Shown: piece by piece, positions 1 through 8,128 of the stretch
Layout: each line of letters begins with the position of its first letter
Position numbering within the stretch: the first letter of the stretch is position 1
Assembly (NCBI RefSeq): GCF_026552795.1
Contig: NZ_JANFPI010000011.1
Span: forward strand, 1-64,000
From: Ectorhizobium quercum
Lineage (GTDB): Bacteria; Pseudomonadota; Alphaproteobacteria; Rhizobiales; Rhizobiaceae
Length of the DNA stretch: 64,000 nucleotides
Direction: 5' to 3'
Notes under the pieces: model-generated
The model's database searches: none
Seen by the model: only the letters and a program-made list of their open reading frames with translations
Told to the model about the DNA's origin: nothing
Program-made: the position numbers and the translations under genes

Positions 1-101
1 ACAGGGGAAAGCCGGCAAAGCTGGTGATCATCGCCATCGCAAGACGCCTGCTCGTCGCACTTAACGCCCTCCTCAGGGACAACCGGACATTCCAGCCTTG
101 A
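1..101 (+). mobile_element. IS110-family transposase, C-terminal end (partial)
   Basis: Reading from base 3, the frame is open to a TGA at 99-101 and gives about 32 residues: R-G-K-P-A-K-L-V-I-I-A-I-A-R-R-L-L-V, then A-L-N-A-L-L-R-D-N and a stop. This pattern (GKP.K..I.A..RKLL..LNA.LRD) is the usual C-terminus of IS110/Transposase_20 proteins, which are DEDD-type recombinases with a C-terminal serine domain. The rest of the element lies left of the window, so it cannot be said whether it is intact. The family is recognised from this short tail only. Confidence 0.75.
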
Positions 102-118
102 CAACCAACGACACAGTT

Positions 119-195
119 GCTCGGGCTTGACCCGAGGGTCCATGCGGCGGGTGCCGCTGGATGCTCGGGTCGAGCCCGAGCATGACGAAAGAGAG
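119..195 (+). repeat. RIME-like palindromic intergenic repeat, copy 1
   Basis: Two neighbouring dyads, CTCGGG-CTTGA-CCCGAG and ATGCTCGGG-TC-GAGCCCGAGCAT-like, are followed by TGACGAAA. The same layout returns near 11054, 20612 and 47811, always between genes. This copy lacks the left outer arm (TTCGTCA) found in the others and lies just after the IS110 end. Paired-palindrome elements of about this size are known from rhizobia (RIME). Membership of that exact family is inferred. Confidence 0.7.
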
Positions 196-294
196 GGGCG
201 AGCAGTTTAACGCCGATCAGAGGCACAGCGCGATCCGCGCCTTCTTCATATCTTGATTCATCCGATTCCGGAAACGCTTTCAAGTGATTGAAAT

Positions 295-1155
295 TCAAAG
301 CATTTCCAGCGGAGTCTTCCGCGTCGGCGGCGGGAAGGCATGGTCCAGAACGGCGAGGTCGTCGTCGCTCAGATCGATATCCGTGGCGGCGCGGTTTTCC
401 TCGACGCGGCTCTGGTTCGCGCTTTTCGGGATGGCGATCACGCCCTCGCGTTCCAGAAGGAAGGCAAGCGCGATCTGGGCCGGGGTGGCGTTCTTTTCCG
501 CAGCGAGGGAGGCCAGCGCCGGATGCCGGAGAATGCGCCCCTGTTCGATCGGCGAATAGGCCATCACCGCGATGCCGTTCTGCTGGCAGAAGGGCAGAAG
601 GTCGTATTCGATGCCCCGGCGCGACAGGTTGTAGAGGACTTGGTTTGCCGCGCAGTTGCCGCCGTCCGGCACGTCCAGCAGTTCCTTCATGTCGTCGGTA
701 TCGAAATTCGAAACGCCCCAGGCGCCGATATGGCCTTCCTTCTTCAGCCATTCGAAGGCGCGGACGGTTTCGCCGAGCGGATGTTCGCCGCGCCAGTGGA
801 GCAGGTAGAGATCGATGCGGTCGGTATCCAGGCGCCGGAGGCTGCGCTCGCAGGCGGCGAGCGTGCCCTTGAAGGAGGCATTCCAGGGATAGACCTTGGA
901 CACCAGAAAGACCTCGTCACGGCGGCCGGCCATCGCCCGGCCGGTGACGATCTCCGCGCCGCCATCGGCATACATCTCGGCGGTGTCGATCAGCGTCATG
1001 CCGAGGTCCAGCCCGTGGCGAAGGCTTGCCGTTTCGGCAGGGGCATGGGCGGCGTCCTCTCCCATTCCCCAGGTGCCGAGCCCAAGGGCCGGCACGTCGC
1101 GTCCGTCCGGCAGGGTCACGGTCGGGACGGGGTCGAAACCGGTCGTGTCGGTCAT
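295..1155 (-). CDS. Aldo/keto reductase
   Basis: NAD(P)H-dependent oxidoreductase of the AKR superfamily, 286 residues, cytoplasmic. The catalytic tetrad is visible: Asp57 and Tyr62 (LIDTAEMYADG), Lys87 (VSKVYPW) and His120 (LYLLHW). The C-terminal cofactor signature AIPKSANQSRVEEN is present. The start ATG (complement of 1153-1155) follows AAGAAGGGAAA at good spacing. Longer upstream readings have no such site. The motif order resembles the YeaE/methylglyoxal-reductase-like branch, but the substrate is not known. It ends near the IS110/RIME region and is divergent from the helicase gene. Confidence 0.9.
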   Translation of the reverse strand: MTDTTGFDPVPTVTLPDGRDVPALGLGTWGMGEDAAHAPAETASLRHGLDLGMTLIDTAEMYADGGAEIVTGRAMAGRRDEVFLVSKVYPWNASFKGTLAACERSLRRLDTDRIDLYLLHWRGEHPLGETVRAFEWLKKEGHIGAWGVSNFDTDDMKELLDVPDGGNCAANQVLYNLSRRGIEYDLLPFCQQNGIAVMAYSPIEQGRILRHPALASLAAEKNATPAQIALAFLLEREGVIAIPKSANQSRVEENRAATDIDLSDDDLAVLDHAFPPPTRKTPLEML

Positions 1156-1432
1156 GGCGTTTCCCTTCTTGCAAAAGAGCCGCGTCGCGCGGACGGGGTC
1201 GTGTAAAGCCGGACGCTGCGGGGAACCGGGAATCAGGATTTTCACGTCCTCCAACTTAGGCCTCTGCCGCCGATGTGAGAAGGGCATACGAACCGGGCGG
1301 GAGAGTGACGCGCGGCGCTTTCGGCCTGTCGCAACACTCCGGCGGGCGGATCGGGTGGACGATATGCGATTTTGATCTTCTTTCGTTCTTTTTCGGTTGC
1401 GGTTTCCGCTCGAATCCTGCCAAACCCTTCCC

Positions 1433-2560
1433 ATGCAATTCGCACCGCAACAGGATGAAGCGCTGAAGGCCGTGTCGCGCTGGCTGAAGGAAGGCCGCTC
1501 ACCGGTCTTCCGGCTTTTCGGCTATGCCGGAACCGGCAAGACGACGCTTGCGAAATATTTCGCCGAGCATGTCGACGGCGACGTGCTGTTCGCCGCCTTC
1601 ACCGGCAAGGCGGCGCAGGTTCTGCGCTCGCGCGGTGCCTCGAACGCGCGCACGATCCACTCCCTGATCTACCGTCCGAAGGGGGAGGAGGAGGTCGAGG
1701 ACGAGGTGACGGGCAAGACATCCGTGGCGCCGATGTTCTCGATCAACCGGCAGAGCCCGCTGGCCAAGGCGGCGCTGATCGTGATCGACGAATGCTCGAT
1801 GGTGGACGAGGCCCTCGGCCGGGACCTGATGAGCTTCGGCCGGCCGATCCTCGTGCTGGGCGATCCGGGGCAGTTGCCGCCGGTTTCCGGCGGCGGGTTC
1901 TTTACCGATCATGAGCCGGATTTCCTGCTGACCGAGATTCACAGGCAGGCGCAGGACAATCCGATCATCCAGCTTGCCATGCGGGTTCGGGAAGGGCATG
2001 GCCTCGACTACGGCGATTACGGCAAGGCGAAGGTTATCGCGAAGCGCGACGTGACGCAGGATCTCGTTCTGGAGGCCGATCAGGTTCTCGTCGGCACCAA
2101 CCGCACCCGGCGGCGCTACAACCAGCGGCTCCGCGAGCTGAAGGGCTTCACCGCCGCCTATCCGCAATCCGGCGACAAGCTCGTCTGCCTGCGCAACGAT
2201 CCGTCCAAGGGCCTGCTGAACGGTTCCCTCTGGCAGGTCATGAGTTCCTCGAAGGAAACGATCAAGCCCGGCATCAACCTGCTGATCCGCCCGGAAGACG
2301 ACGACATGGAGCGCGGCTCGGCGAAGATCAAGCTGCTCAAGGCGGCGTTCGAGGATGTGGAGACGGAAATTCCCTGGCAGACCCGGCGGCGCTACGATGA
2401 GTTCGACTATGGCTATGCCCTGACCGTCCACAAGGCCCAGGGTTCGCAGTGGAACAATGTCGTGCTGTTCGACGAGAGCTTCGCTTTCAGGGATTCGCGG
2501 GAGCGCTGGCTCTATACGGCGGTGACGCGGGCGGCGGAAACGCTGACCATCGTCCAGTGA
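1433..2560 (+). CDS. ATP-dependent RecD-like DNA helicase
   Basis: Superfamily 1 helicase of 375 residues, about the size of the stand-alone RecD2/exonuclease V alpha-like proteins of Alphaproteobacteria. It has Walker A GYAGTGKTT (30-38), Walker B VIDECSMVD (Asp119-Glu120), an RTIHSLIY segment, and the C-terminal UvrD_C_2 motifs ALTVHKAQGSQW and YTAVTRAAETL. It probably translocates on single-stranded DNA. RecB and RecC partners are not in this window, so it is unlikely to be a RecBCD subunit. ATG at 1433 is chosen because it starts right before the conserved region; a TTG at 1397 is in frame. Confidence 0.85.
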   Translation: MQFAPQQDEALKAVSRWLKEGRSPVFRLFGYAGTGKTTLAKYFAEHVDGDVLFAAFTGKAAQVLRSRGASNARTIHSLIYRPKGEEEVEDEVTGKTSVAPMFSINRQSPLAKAALIVIDECSMVDEALGRDLMSFGRPILVLGDPGQLPPVSGGGFFTDHEPDFLLTEIHRQAQDNPIIQLAMRVREGHGLDYGDYGKAKVIAKRDVTQDLVLEADQVLVGTNRTRRRYNQRLRELKGFTAAYPQSGDKLVCLRNDPSKGLLNGSLWQVMSSSKETIKPGINLLIRPEDDDMERGSAKIKLLKAAFEDVETEIPWQTRRRYDEFDYGYALTVHKAQGSQWNNVVLFDESFAFRDSRERWLYTAVTRAAETLTIVQ

Positions 2561-2612
2561 CCGGGTTTCCTGCCCGCATAAAGCATCTGCGGTGAAAACG
2601 GCATTACCTTCA

Positions 2613-2683
2613 ATGCTCTATCTCTTTGTTTTCACGCAATTCCGGACGCAGAACGGGTTCCCGCTTTTGCTGGAATTGCTCTA
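2613..2683 (+). repeat. Short intergenic repeat family B, copy 1
   Basis: This stretch shares its core with 12613-12708: GCTCTATCTC, then a T/A-rich step, CACGCAATTCC, GACG-AAC, CTTTT-CTGGAATTGCTC. Copy 1 lacks the left AGAGCG arm. Its right end, TTGCTCTA, supplies the complement of the TAG stop of the MerR/LuxR-type gene at 2681-2683. Similar sequences are frequent in rhizobial genomes, though the formal family name is not certain. Confidence 0.65.
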
Positions 2684-3361
2684 ATCTGAAATCAGGCCGG
2701 CGATCAGCGCCTTGGCGATGGACTGGGAGCGGTTCGCCGCGCCCAGGCGGGCGATCACGTCCTTTTCGAGGGCGTCCGCCTCGAGCGGCGTGATGGCGAA
2801 GGCGGCGGCGATACGCTCGATGCTGAGGCCGTCCGCCATCATCTTCAGGCATTGTATCTCGCGCTCGGTCAATGCCGGGTGCGTTTCATCCGCGGCCGGG
2901 TGGTCCGGCACGACCTGATTGAGCAGGTTTTCGATCTGCTGCATCTGGCGGCGTATGGTCGAAATTCCCGCTGTCAGCTCGCGCTTGCAGGACACGAGCG
3001 TATCGCGAAAGATCGCATCCGCCTGTTCCGGCGTGGCGGCCTCGTCCATCGCACCCAGCATGTCCTGAATGACGGCGACCGGCATTCCCCCTTCGCGGCA
3101 GGCGCTGACGACCGCCATGCGGGTCACGTCGTCGTGGCCGTAGACACGCATGGCGCCGGCCCGCTCGGACGAGATCAATCCCTTTTCCTCGTAGAAGTGA
3201 AGCGTGCGATGGGTGACGCCGAAAAGCTCCGCCATGTCGGCAATGGTGAGCGGTTCGGGCGGAAGCCGGTCCGGCAGGCCGATCTGCGGCATCTTGCGGG
3301 CCGAATGCAATGCTTTCGGCTCGGAAGTCCTGTCTGCGTTCAGCCGGGCTGCGTCGTCCAT
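2681..3361 (-). CDS. MerR-type regulator with a C-terminal LuxR-type HTH
   Basis: Putative DNA-binding regulator of 226 residues with two different helix-turn-helix domains. Residues 37-105 are MerR-like (LTIADMAELFGVTHRTLHFY, then EEKGLI..ERAGAMRVYGHDD). A helical linker of about 115-150 follows. Residues 163-225 match the LuxR/GerE HTH: ALTEREIQCLKMMADGLS, IERIAAAFAI, and RLGAANRSQSIAKAL. No metal-binding cysteine pair is seen; the two cysteines (89, 125) are far apart. The start follows AAGGAGAGGAA, a strong ribosome site. The stop codon lies in the end of a repeat element. The next gene upstream, on the same strand 131 bp away, is the one-TM regulator-like protein. Confidence 0.85.
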   Translation of the reverse strand: MDDAARLNADRTSEPKALHSARKMPQIGLPDRLPPEPLTIADMAELFGVTHRTLHFYEEKGLISSERAGAMRVYGHDDVTRMAVVSACREGGMPVAVIQDMLGAMDEAATPEQADAIFRDTLVSCKRELTAGISTIRRQMQQIENLLNQVVPDHPAADETHPALTEREIQCLKMMADGLSIERIAAAFAITPLEADALEKDVIARLGAANRSQSIAKALIAGLISD

Positions 3362-3492
3362 TTCCTCTCCTTGAAACAACGGATTAGAAATATCAAGCAA
3401 CTGCAAGTTAGCACGATTCGAAATCCCCCTAGACCCCCAAGTTGTCGCAGGTCGGAATCTGCCGGGCCGTGGGTGGAAGCCCGGTTGGGGTC

Positions 3493-4608
3493 TCAGGCGT
3501 CGGAGCGGGGATGCATCTGGCGGCTGGCGTCGCGCAGCATGCGCAGGCTGGAATAGATGCTGCCCGGGCCATTGCCGGGAACCAGCCTGTTCTGGCAGGC
3601 GCTCGCGTTGATGAAGGCGAGGCGGGCATTGGTGTTGTTGTAGAGTTCGGTGAGCGACATGCACTGCATCAGGTCGCTGGTCAATCCGTGCTGGGCGGCG
3701 AAGCGGTAGATCTCGCCGGAAACGTGCAGGGTGGTAGAGACGAGATCGAGCGCGATAGCCTTCAGGCGGCCTGAAGAGACGTCGTCGTTCACCAGATGGG
3801 TGGTCTTGTAGATGACGTTTCCGCTGGCCGAATGCACGAGGCTCATCTCGATGCGGCCGGCGGTGTCGCTGCGTTTGACGGCCACCCGGAATTTCAGGCG
3901 GTTGTCGGCGGATGCGCCGGAGCGCCGCTCGTCCTCCGCCGACATCACCTCGACCGCCGGCTCCGTGCCACCGGCCTGGCGAATGGCCTCGCCGACCGTT
4001 CTGGCCGCCTGCTCGCTTGCGTCCCCGACGTCGATCACCACGCGCGGAAGCTCGATGCTGGGAGAGGGCTGGGGCGCCGAGGCGGCGGGGGGAGGGATGA
4101 CGAGATGCCCGATATTGAAGGCGGCAAGAACGAGATTGAGCGCCGTCGCGCCGACATAGAGCATGGTGCGTATGTGCGGGCGCGGCCGGGCGGCGACGCT
4201 GGCCGGTTCGGTTTCTTCGGGCGGCATCCGGTCCAGCAGCGAAGGCGGAGGCGGACATTTGCGGCGGTTGATCCGGTATTGCGGCACGTAGCCGCCGGTG
4301 GGAATGGTGATCCGGACGAGGTCGTCCTGCCCCTCGGTTTCATAATAACGGTCCAGAAGCTTGCGCAGCTTTCCCGCCTGAACACGCACCAGCGGGTCGC
4401 TGGACGGGTCGAATTCCTCCGGGCGTCCGAAGACGTCCACGCCGATGCAGTAGCCCTTCAATGCCTGCGCACCGCCGTTCTGCTCCTTCTCCACGACATA
4501 GCCGAGGAAGCTGCGGAGCTTTTCGGAACGCGCGAAGGTCTGGCTGGCGAGGATTTTCTCCAGGCTCGCCTTTACCGCGTCTGCGCCGATGTGCAACGAA
4601 TGGGTCAT
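3493..4608 (-). CDS. One-TM regulator-like protein with adenylate-cyclase-associated N-terminal domain
   Basis: 371 residues. Residues 10-112 form a winged-helix-like domain (RSEKLRSFLGYVVEKE, FDPSSDPLVRVQAGKLRKLL, ITIPTGGYVPQY) that often precedes cyclase or TPR parts in Rhizobiales proteins. A proline-rich linker follows, then one TM helix at 148-170, and a periplasmic region of about 200 residues without cyclase motifs. The N-in topology would place the DNA-binding-like domain in the cytoplasm, as in ToxR-like regulators; this is inference. It may be a shortened member, because it stops soon after a conserved-looking ASACQNRLV segment. The start follows AGAAGG. Confidence 0.6.
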   Translation of the reverse strand: MTHSLHIGADAVKASLEKILASQTFARSEKLRSFLGYVVEKEQNGGAQALKGYCIGVDVFGRPEEFDPSSDPLVRVQAGKLRKLLDRYYETEGQDDLVRITIPTGGYVPQYRINRRKCPPPPSLLDRMPPEETEPASVAARPRPHIRTMLYVGATALNLVLAAFNIGHLVIPPPAASAPQPSPSIELPRVVIDVGDASEQAARTVGEAIRQAGGTEPAVEVMSAEDERRSGASADNRLKFRVAVKRSDTAGRIEMSLVHSASGNVIYKTTHLVNDDVSSGRLKAIALDLVSTTLHVSGEIYRFAAQHGLTSDLMQCMSLTELYNNTNARLAFINASACQNRLVPGNGPGSIYSSLRMLRDASRQMHPRSDA

Positions 4609-4650
4609 GGTGCCTTCTGAAATCCATCCCGGCCCGATCATCGTTTCCGA

Positions 4651-4675
4651 GGCGTACCGTGTGGTGCGGTACGCC
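4651..4675. promoter_or_regulatory. Perfect 9-bp inverted repeat in divergent promoter
   Basis: GGCGTACCG and CGGTACGCC are exact reverse complements separated by 7 bases. The site sits 43 bp upstream of the one-TM regulator start and 173 bp upstream of pdxJ. The form suits a dimeric repressor or activator, possibly the regulator encoded next to it. No binding protein is known. Confidence 0.45.
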
Positions 4676-4847
4676 GCCCCGTTTATAGACCGCGGTGGAG
4701 GAGATGCAATCCACCGCCGGAAACTCTGTGAATTCATTCTTTCCAGAATCATACTTCGCCCGGCAGAACCCCTTGCAACAAAGGCGGTTTTGGCGTTGTG
4801 TGCGCTGCGGGTCCGCCCGGCTGTTTTTACCATATGGACAAAATATC

Positions 4848-5600
4848 ATGACCGTCGCACTTTCCGTGAACGTCAACGCCATCGCCATGCTGCGGAATCG
4901 GCGCGATCTGCCCTGGCCGGATCTGCGGGAACTCGGCCGCATCGCGCTTCAGGCCGGGGCGGCCGGGCTGACGGTGCATCCGCGCCCGGACCAGCGCCAT
5001 GTCCGCTTCTGCGACCTGCCGGTGTTGCGGGCGCTGATCGATGACGAATTTCCGCAGGCGGAATTCAATGTCGAGGGCTATCCGTCCGACGATTTCATCG
5101 AGCTTTGCCGGGTGAACCAGCCGGAACAGGTGACTTTGGTGCCAGACGACCCGCGACAGGCAACGTCCGACCACGGCTGGGATTTCATCACCCATCGCGC
5201 GCTTCTGAAGGATGTCGTCGGGCGGCTCAAGGCCGGCGGCGCCCGCGTTTCCCTGTTCGCCGAAGGCGATGCCAGCCTGGAGGCGCTGGAGGCGGCGCGC
5301 GAGACCGGGGCGGACCGCATCGAGCTTTACACCGGCCCCTATGGTGGCTGTTACGGCGACGCGGAAAAGGCGCGGCGCATAGCCGAGGATCTGGGGCAGA
5401 CGGCGGAACGCGCGCGTTCGCTCGGTCTCGGCGTCAATGCCGGACATGACCTGACGGTGGAAAACCTGCCGATGCTGGTCGGGCGCATTCCGTTCATCGC
5501 GGAAGTATCCATCGGCCATGCGCTGACCGCCGATGCGCTGGTTCATGGAATGGCCGAAACGGTGCGCCGTTTCCGCAAGGCCTGCGGCCAGCCGCTCTGA
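4848..5600 (+). CDS. pdxJ: Pyridoxine 5'-phosphate synthase
   Basis: Condenses 3-amino-2-oxopropyl phosphate with 1-deoxyxylulose 5-phosphate to pyridoxine 5'-phosphate, the last ring-forming step of the DXP-dependent vitamin B6 pathway. It is a 250-residue TIM-barrel protein, normal for PdxJ. Family signatures are LSVNVNAIAMLRNRR at the start, GLTVHPRPDQRH, FNVEGYP, QVTLVPDD, and the C-terminal VNAGHDLTVEN and VSIGHALT. The start is the ATG at 4848; an upstream in-frame reading would add 51 non-conserved residues. Divergent from the one-TM regulator gene. Confidence 0.96.
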   Translation: MTVALSVNVNAIAMLRNRRDLPWPDLRELGRIALQAGAAGLTVHPRPDQRHVRFCDLPVLRALIDDEFPQAEFNVEGYPSDDFIELCRVNQPEQVTLVPDDPRQATSDHGWDFITHRALLKDVVGRLKAGGARVSLFAEGDASLEALEAARETGADRIELYTGPYGGCYGDAEKARRIAEDLGQTAERARSLGLGVNAGHDLTVENLPMLVGRIPFIAEVSIGHALTADALVHGMAETVRRFRKACGQPL

Positions 5601-5615
5601 GCCGGTTCCATCGGG

Positions 5616-5647
5616 CGGACATACCCGCCTGCCGGCGGGCATGTCCG
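5616..5647. terminator. Hairpin after pdxJ
   Basis: CGGACATACCCGCC and GGCGGGCATGTCCG form a 14-bp stem with one mismatch and a 4-base loop, 15 bp after the pdxJ stop and before the convergent reductase gene. There is no clear U run, so termination is likely but not proven. Confidence 0.5.
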
Positions 5648-5673
5648 TGTAAAGCTATAGTGCAGACCAGCGC

Positions 5674-6558
5674 TCAGGCGAGGAATGCGGCCTTGTTTTC
5701 GGCGACGAATGTCCTGAATGCGACCGGATCCCGGCCCGTCAGTTCCTTGAAGTCGCCCGTGACCGGCTCGAAAAGCCCTTTGCGCTGGTTGACGTCGAAA
5801 GAGGCGAGGGTGAGGGCGACCGGTTCGGGGAAGCCGGCGGACTTCAGTCCCTCGACAAGCTGTTCGTCGCTGATCTGCACGACGGCGAGCGGCTTGCCGG
5901 TGATTTCGCTGACGATGGCTGCGGTTTCCGCAGCGCTGAGCGCCTCGGCGCCCGTGAGCGTATGGATCGTGTTTCCGGCCGGCGTTCTGGCAAGGCCGGC
6001 AGCGATGGCGCGGGCGCAATCTTCCCGGGCGATGTAGGGGATGCGGCCTTCGCCGGAAGCGACGAACCATTGGCCGCCCGCCAGCGCGTGCGGCAGCGCC
6101 ATCAGGGTGTTTTCCTGATACCAGTCGTTGCGGAAGATGGTGTAGGCGAGGCCGCTGGCCTTGATGGCTTCTTCCGTGCCGAGGTGGTCGGGAGCGAAGC
6201 TGACGGCGGACTCGGCCGGATTCGGCAGCGAGGTGTAGAAAATGCGGGACACGCCGGCCGCACCGGCGGCGGCGATCGCTGTCTTGTGCTGCCTGAGACG
6301 GGTGCCTTCGCCGTCGAGCGCATCCGTGGAGACGATGAGCAGCTTGTCGATGCCGGCGAAAGCGGTCTTCAGGCTTTCCGGGTCGTTGAAATCGACCTTG
6401 CGGGTTTCGACGCCCTGCGCCGCGAAATCCGTCAGCTTTTCGGGGGTGCGGCTGGCGGCGACGATATCGCTCGCGGCAACCTTCTCGGTTTCCAGAAGAT
6501 GCTTGACGACGAGGCCGCCGAGCTTGCCGCCGGCACCGGTGACGAGAATCCTGCCCAT
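5674..6558 (-). CDS. NAD(P)H-binding quinone reductase-like SDR (QorB/YtfG type)
   Basis: 294-residue atypical short-chain dehydrogenase of the NmrA group. The N-terminal dinucleotide site is ILVTGAGGKLGGLVVKHL. Downstream signatures are KVDFNDPESL, LLIVSTDAL, FYTSLPNP, IFRNDWYQEN, and YIAREDCA. The arrangement matches E. coli YtfG (QorB), an NADPH:quinone oxidoreductase, and as there the gene is divergent from an HxlR-family regulator. It probably reduces quinones to hydroquinones in the cytoplasm. The exact substrate is inferred from the pairing. Confidence 0.88.
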   Translation of the reverse strand: MGRILVTGAGGKLGGLVVKHLLETEKVAASDIVAASRTPEKLTDFAAQGVETRKVDFNDPESLKTAFAGIDKLLIVSTDALDGEGTRLRQHKTAIAAAGAAGVSRIFYTSLPNPAESAVSFAPDHLGTEEAIKASGLAYTIFRNDWYQENTLMALPHALAGGQWFVASGEGRIPYIAREDCARAIAAGLARTPAGNTIHTLTGAEALSAAETAAIVSEITGKPLAVVQISDEQLVEGLKSAGFPEPVALTLASFDVNQRKGLFEPVTGDFKELTGRDPVAFRTFVAENKAAFLA

Positions 6559-6691
6559 GATAACAAGTCCTTTCCTGACCCTGAGGTCTTCCTTTGTAGC
6601 TCTCGAAATGAGACTAAGTGTAATCTAGGAATTGACGGGGCGCTGTAAAGGAGGCAGCTTTCCGGCTCATGGTTACAGAAAGGGAACCGCG

Positions 6692-7084
6692 ATGGATGCG
6701 CGCGCGCCGCAAGAGACGATCCGGCTGGAAATGCCGCGGGAGCTCGATTTCGACAATTGTCCCGTACGCGATGTAATGAGCCAGATCGGAGGCAAATGGT
6801 CGACGCTGATCCTGTCGGCACTGTCGGAGCGGCCCTATCGCTTCAGCGCGTTGCGGCGGCTGATCGCCGACATTTCCCAACGCATGCTGACGCAGACGCT
6901 GCGCGATCTGGAACGTGACGGGTTCATCGCGCGTACCGTCTACCCGACCAAGCCGCCGAGCGTGGAATATGCGCTGACGCCGCTCGGGCGTTCCCTGCTC
7001 CTGCCGTTGCGGGAACTGATCGTCTGGGCCGAGTGCAATCACGAGACCGTCCGCGCCGCGCGCAGGCGCTACGACGCCGGCTGA
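6692..7084 (+). CDS. HxlR-family transcriptional regulator (YtfH/QorR-like)
   Basis: 130-residue winged-helix regulator. The HxlR pattern is clear: CPVRDVMSQIGGKWSTLILSAL, then PYRFSALRRLI, ISQRMLTQTLRDLERDGFI, and VEYALTPLGRSLL. A single cysteine at the start of the domain (NCPVR) is where related regulators such as QorR and HypR sense diamide or quinone stress. It is divergent from the QorB-like reductase, so it probably represses that gene until oxidised. The start ATG follows AGAAAGGGAA. Confidence 0.92.
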   Translation: MDARAPQETIRLEMPRELDFDNCPVRDVMSQIGGKWSTLILSALSERPYRFSALRRLIADISQRMLTQTLRDLERDGFIARTVYPTKPPSVEYALTPLGRSLLLPLRELIVWAECNHETVRAARRRYDAG

Positions 7085-7257
7085 TGCCAGCCTGACCTCA
7101 TGCCAGGACGTCCCTCATATGGGCGGACGCGTCTCGGAAAGGTAACTCACGCTGAAAGCCTCTGTCTGGCGCGCCAACTGAACATGCCGCGCGTCAACTC
7201 CGGCATGGGAGGTCAAATGCCTTGCCGCTCCGTCTCCGGAATGGGGCCGCGTTCGTC

Positions 7258-7971
7258 TCAGGCGGCGACGCGGGTGGTTTCGTCGCGGAGGGCGAATTCG
7301 ACGGCGGCGCGGGCGTGGATCGTGGTGGAGTCGAAGCCCGGCAGTTGCAGCGTGTCCGGGTCGAGGATCATGCAGATTTCCGTGCAGCCGAGGATGACGC
7401 TGTCCGCGCCTTCGGCCTTCGCCTTGTCGATGATCGCCATCAGTGCCCGGCGCGACGAATCGAGCACCTTTCCGGCGCAGAGTTCATCGAAGATGATGGA
7501 GTGGACCGCCGAGCGGCCGTTTTCGTCCGGCACCATCGGGTCGAGGCCGCGGCTTCGCATGCGTTCGGTGTAGAAGCCGTGCTCCATCGTATAGCGCGTG
7601 GCGAGCAGCAGCGGTCGCCGGCGTCCGGCGGCGGAAAGGGCGGCGGCGGTTTCGTCGATGATGTTGAGGAGCGGCACGGGTGCGCTTTCCGCAACCGTAT
7701 CGGCGACGAGGTGCATGGTGTTGGTGCAGATCAGCAGGCATTCGGCGCCGGCGGCGTGCAGCCCGGCTCCGGCGTTCGCCAGACGTCCGGCGGCGGCCGC
7801 CCAGTCGCCGGCCTTCTGAAGGGCGACGATGTCGGCGAAATTGACCGAGTGCATCAGCACTTCCGCCGAAGCGAGGCCGCCGAGGCGCTCGCGCACCATC
7901 TCGTTGATCAGGCGGTAATAGACCGCCGAACTTTCGAAGCTCATTCCAGCAATCAGGCCGATCGTGCGCAT
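7258..7971 (-). CDS. Aspartate/glutamate racemase family protein
   Basis: 237-residue PLP-independent amino-acid racemase with two lobes. Each lobe gives one catalytic cysteine: LLICTNTMH and VILGCTEICMI. The N-terminus RTIGLIAGMSFESSAVYYR is typical of the YgeA/RacD branch, whose members racemise aspartate, glutamate, homoserine or related amino acids. The start follows AAAGGGG. It is divergent from an Lrp/AsnC regulator, suggesting amino-acid-responsive control. The substrate is not deducible here. Confidence 0.9.
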   Translation of the reverse strand: MRTIGLIAGMSFESSAVYYRLINEMVRERLGGLASAEVLMHSVNFADIVALQKAGDWAAAAGRLANAGAGLHAAGAECLLICTNTMHLVADTVAESAPVPLLNIIDETAAALSAAGRRRPLLLATRYTMEHGFYTERMRSRGLDPMVPDENGRSAVHSIIFDELCAGKVLDSSRRALMAIIDKAKAEGADSVILGCTEICMILDPDTLQLPGFDSTTIHARAAVEFALRDETTRVAA

Positions 7972-8072
7972 TTCGTTCCCCTTTGCGATTTCACGTGGCC
8001 GGAATCATCGCAGGCAACGGGGCGCGATTGTTTGCATATTGGCGCATCCATTCGCGAAGTTATCGAAATAAA

Positions 8073-8098
8073 TTGCGCATACCGGCGATGTGGCGCAA
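8073..8098. promoter_or_regulatory. Inverted repeat in racemase/Lrp divergent region
   Basis: TTGCGC and GCGCAA arms, 14 bases apart, lie 31 bp before the Lrp start, and related GGCGCA and GCATA pieces lie just to the left. Lrp-type regulators usually bind several such degenerate dyads next to their own gene. Confidence 0.35.
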
Positions 8099-8128
8099 AT
8101 ATTACGCGTCGATTATCGAGGATGTGAG

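Noticed and set aside
2681..4258. A single 525-residue reading frame through the MerR gene and into the next gene
   Set aside because: Only the last 226 residues have domains; the part before is out of frame with the one-TM regulator gene and lacks a start site. The strong ribosome site at 3361 marks the real start.
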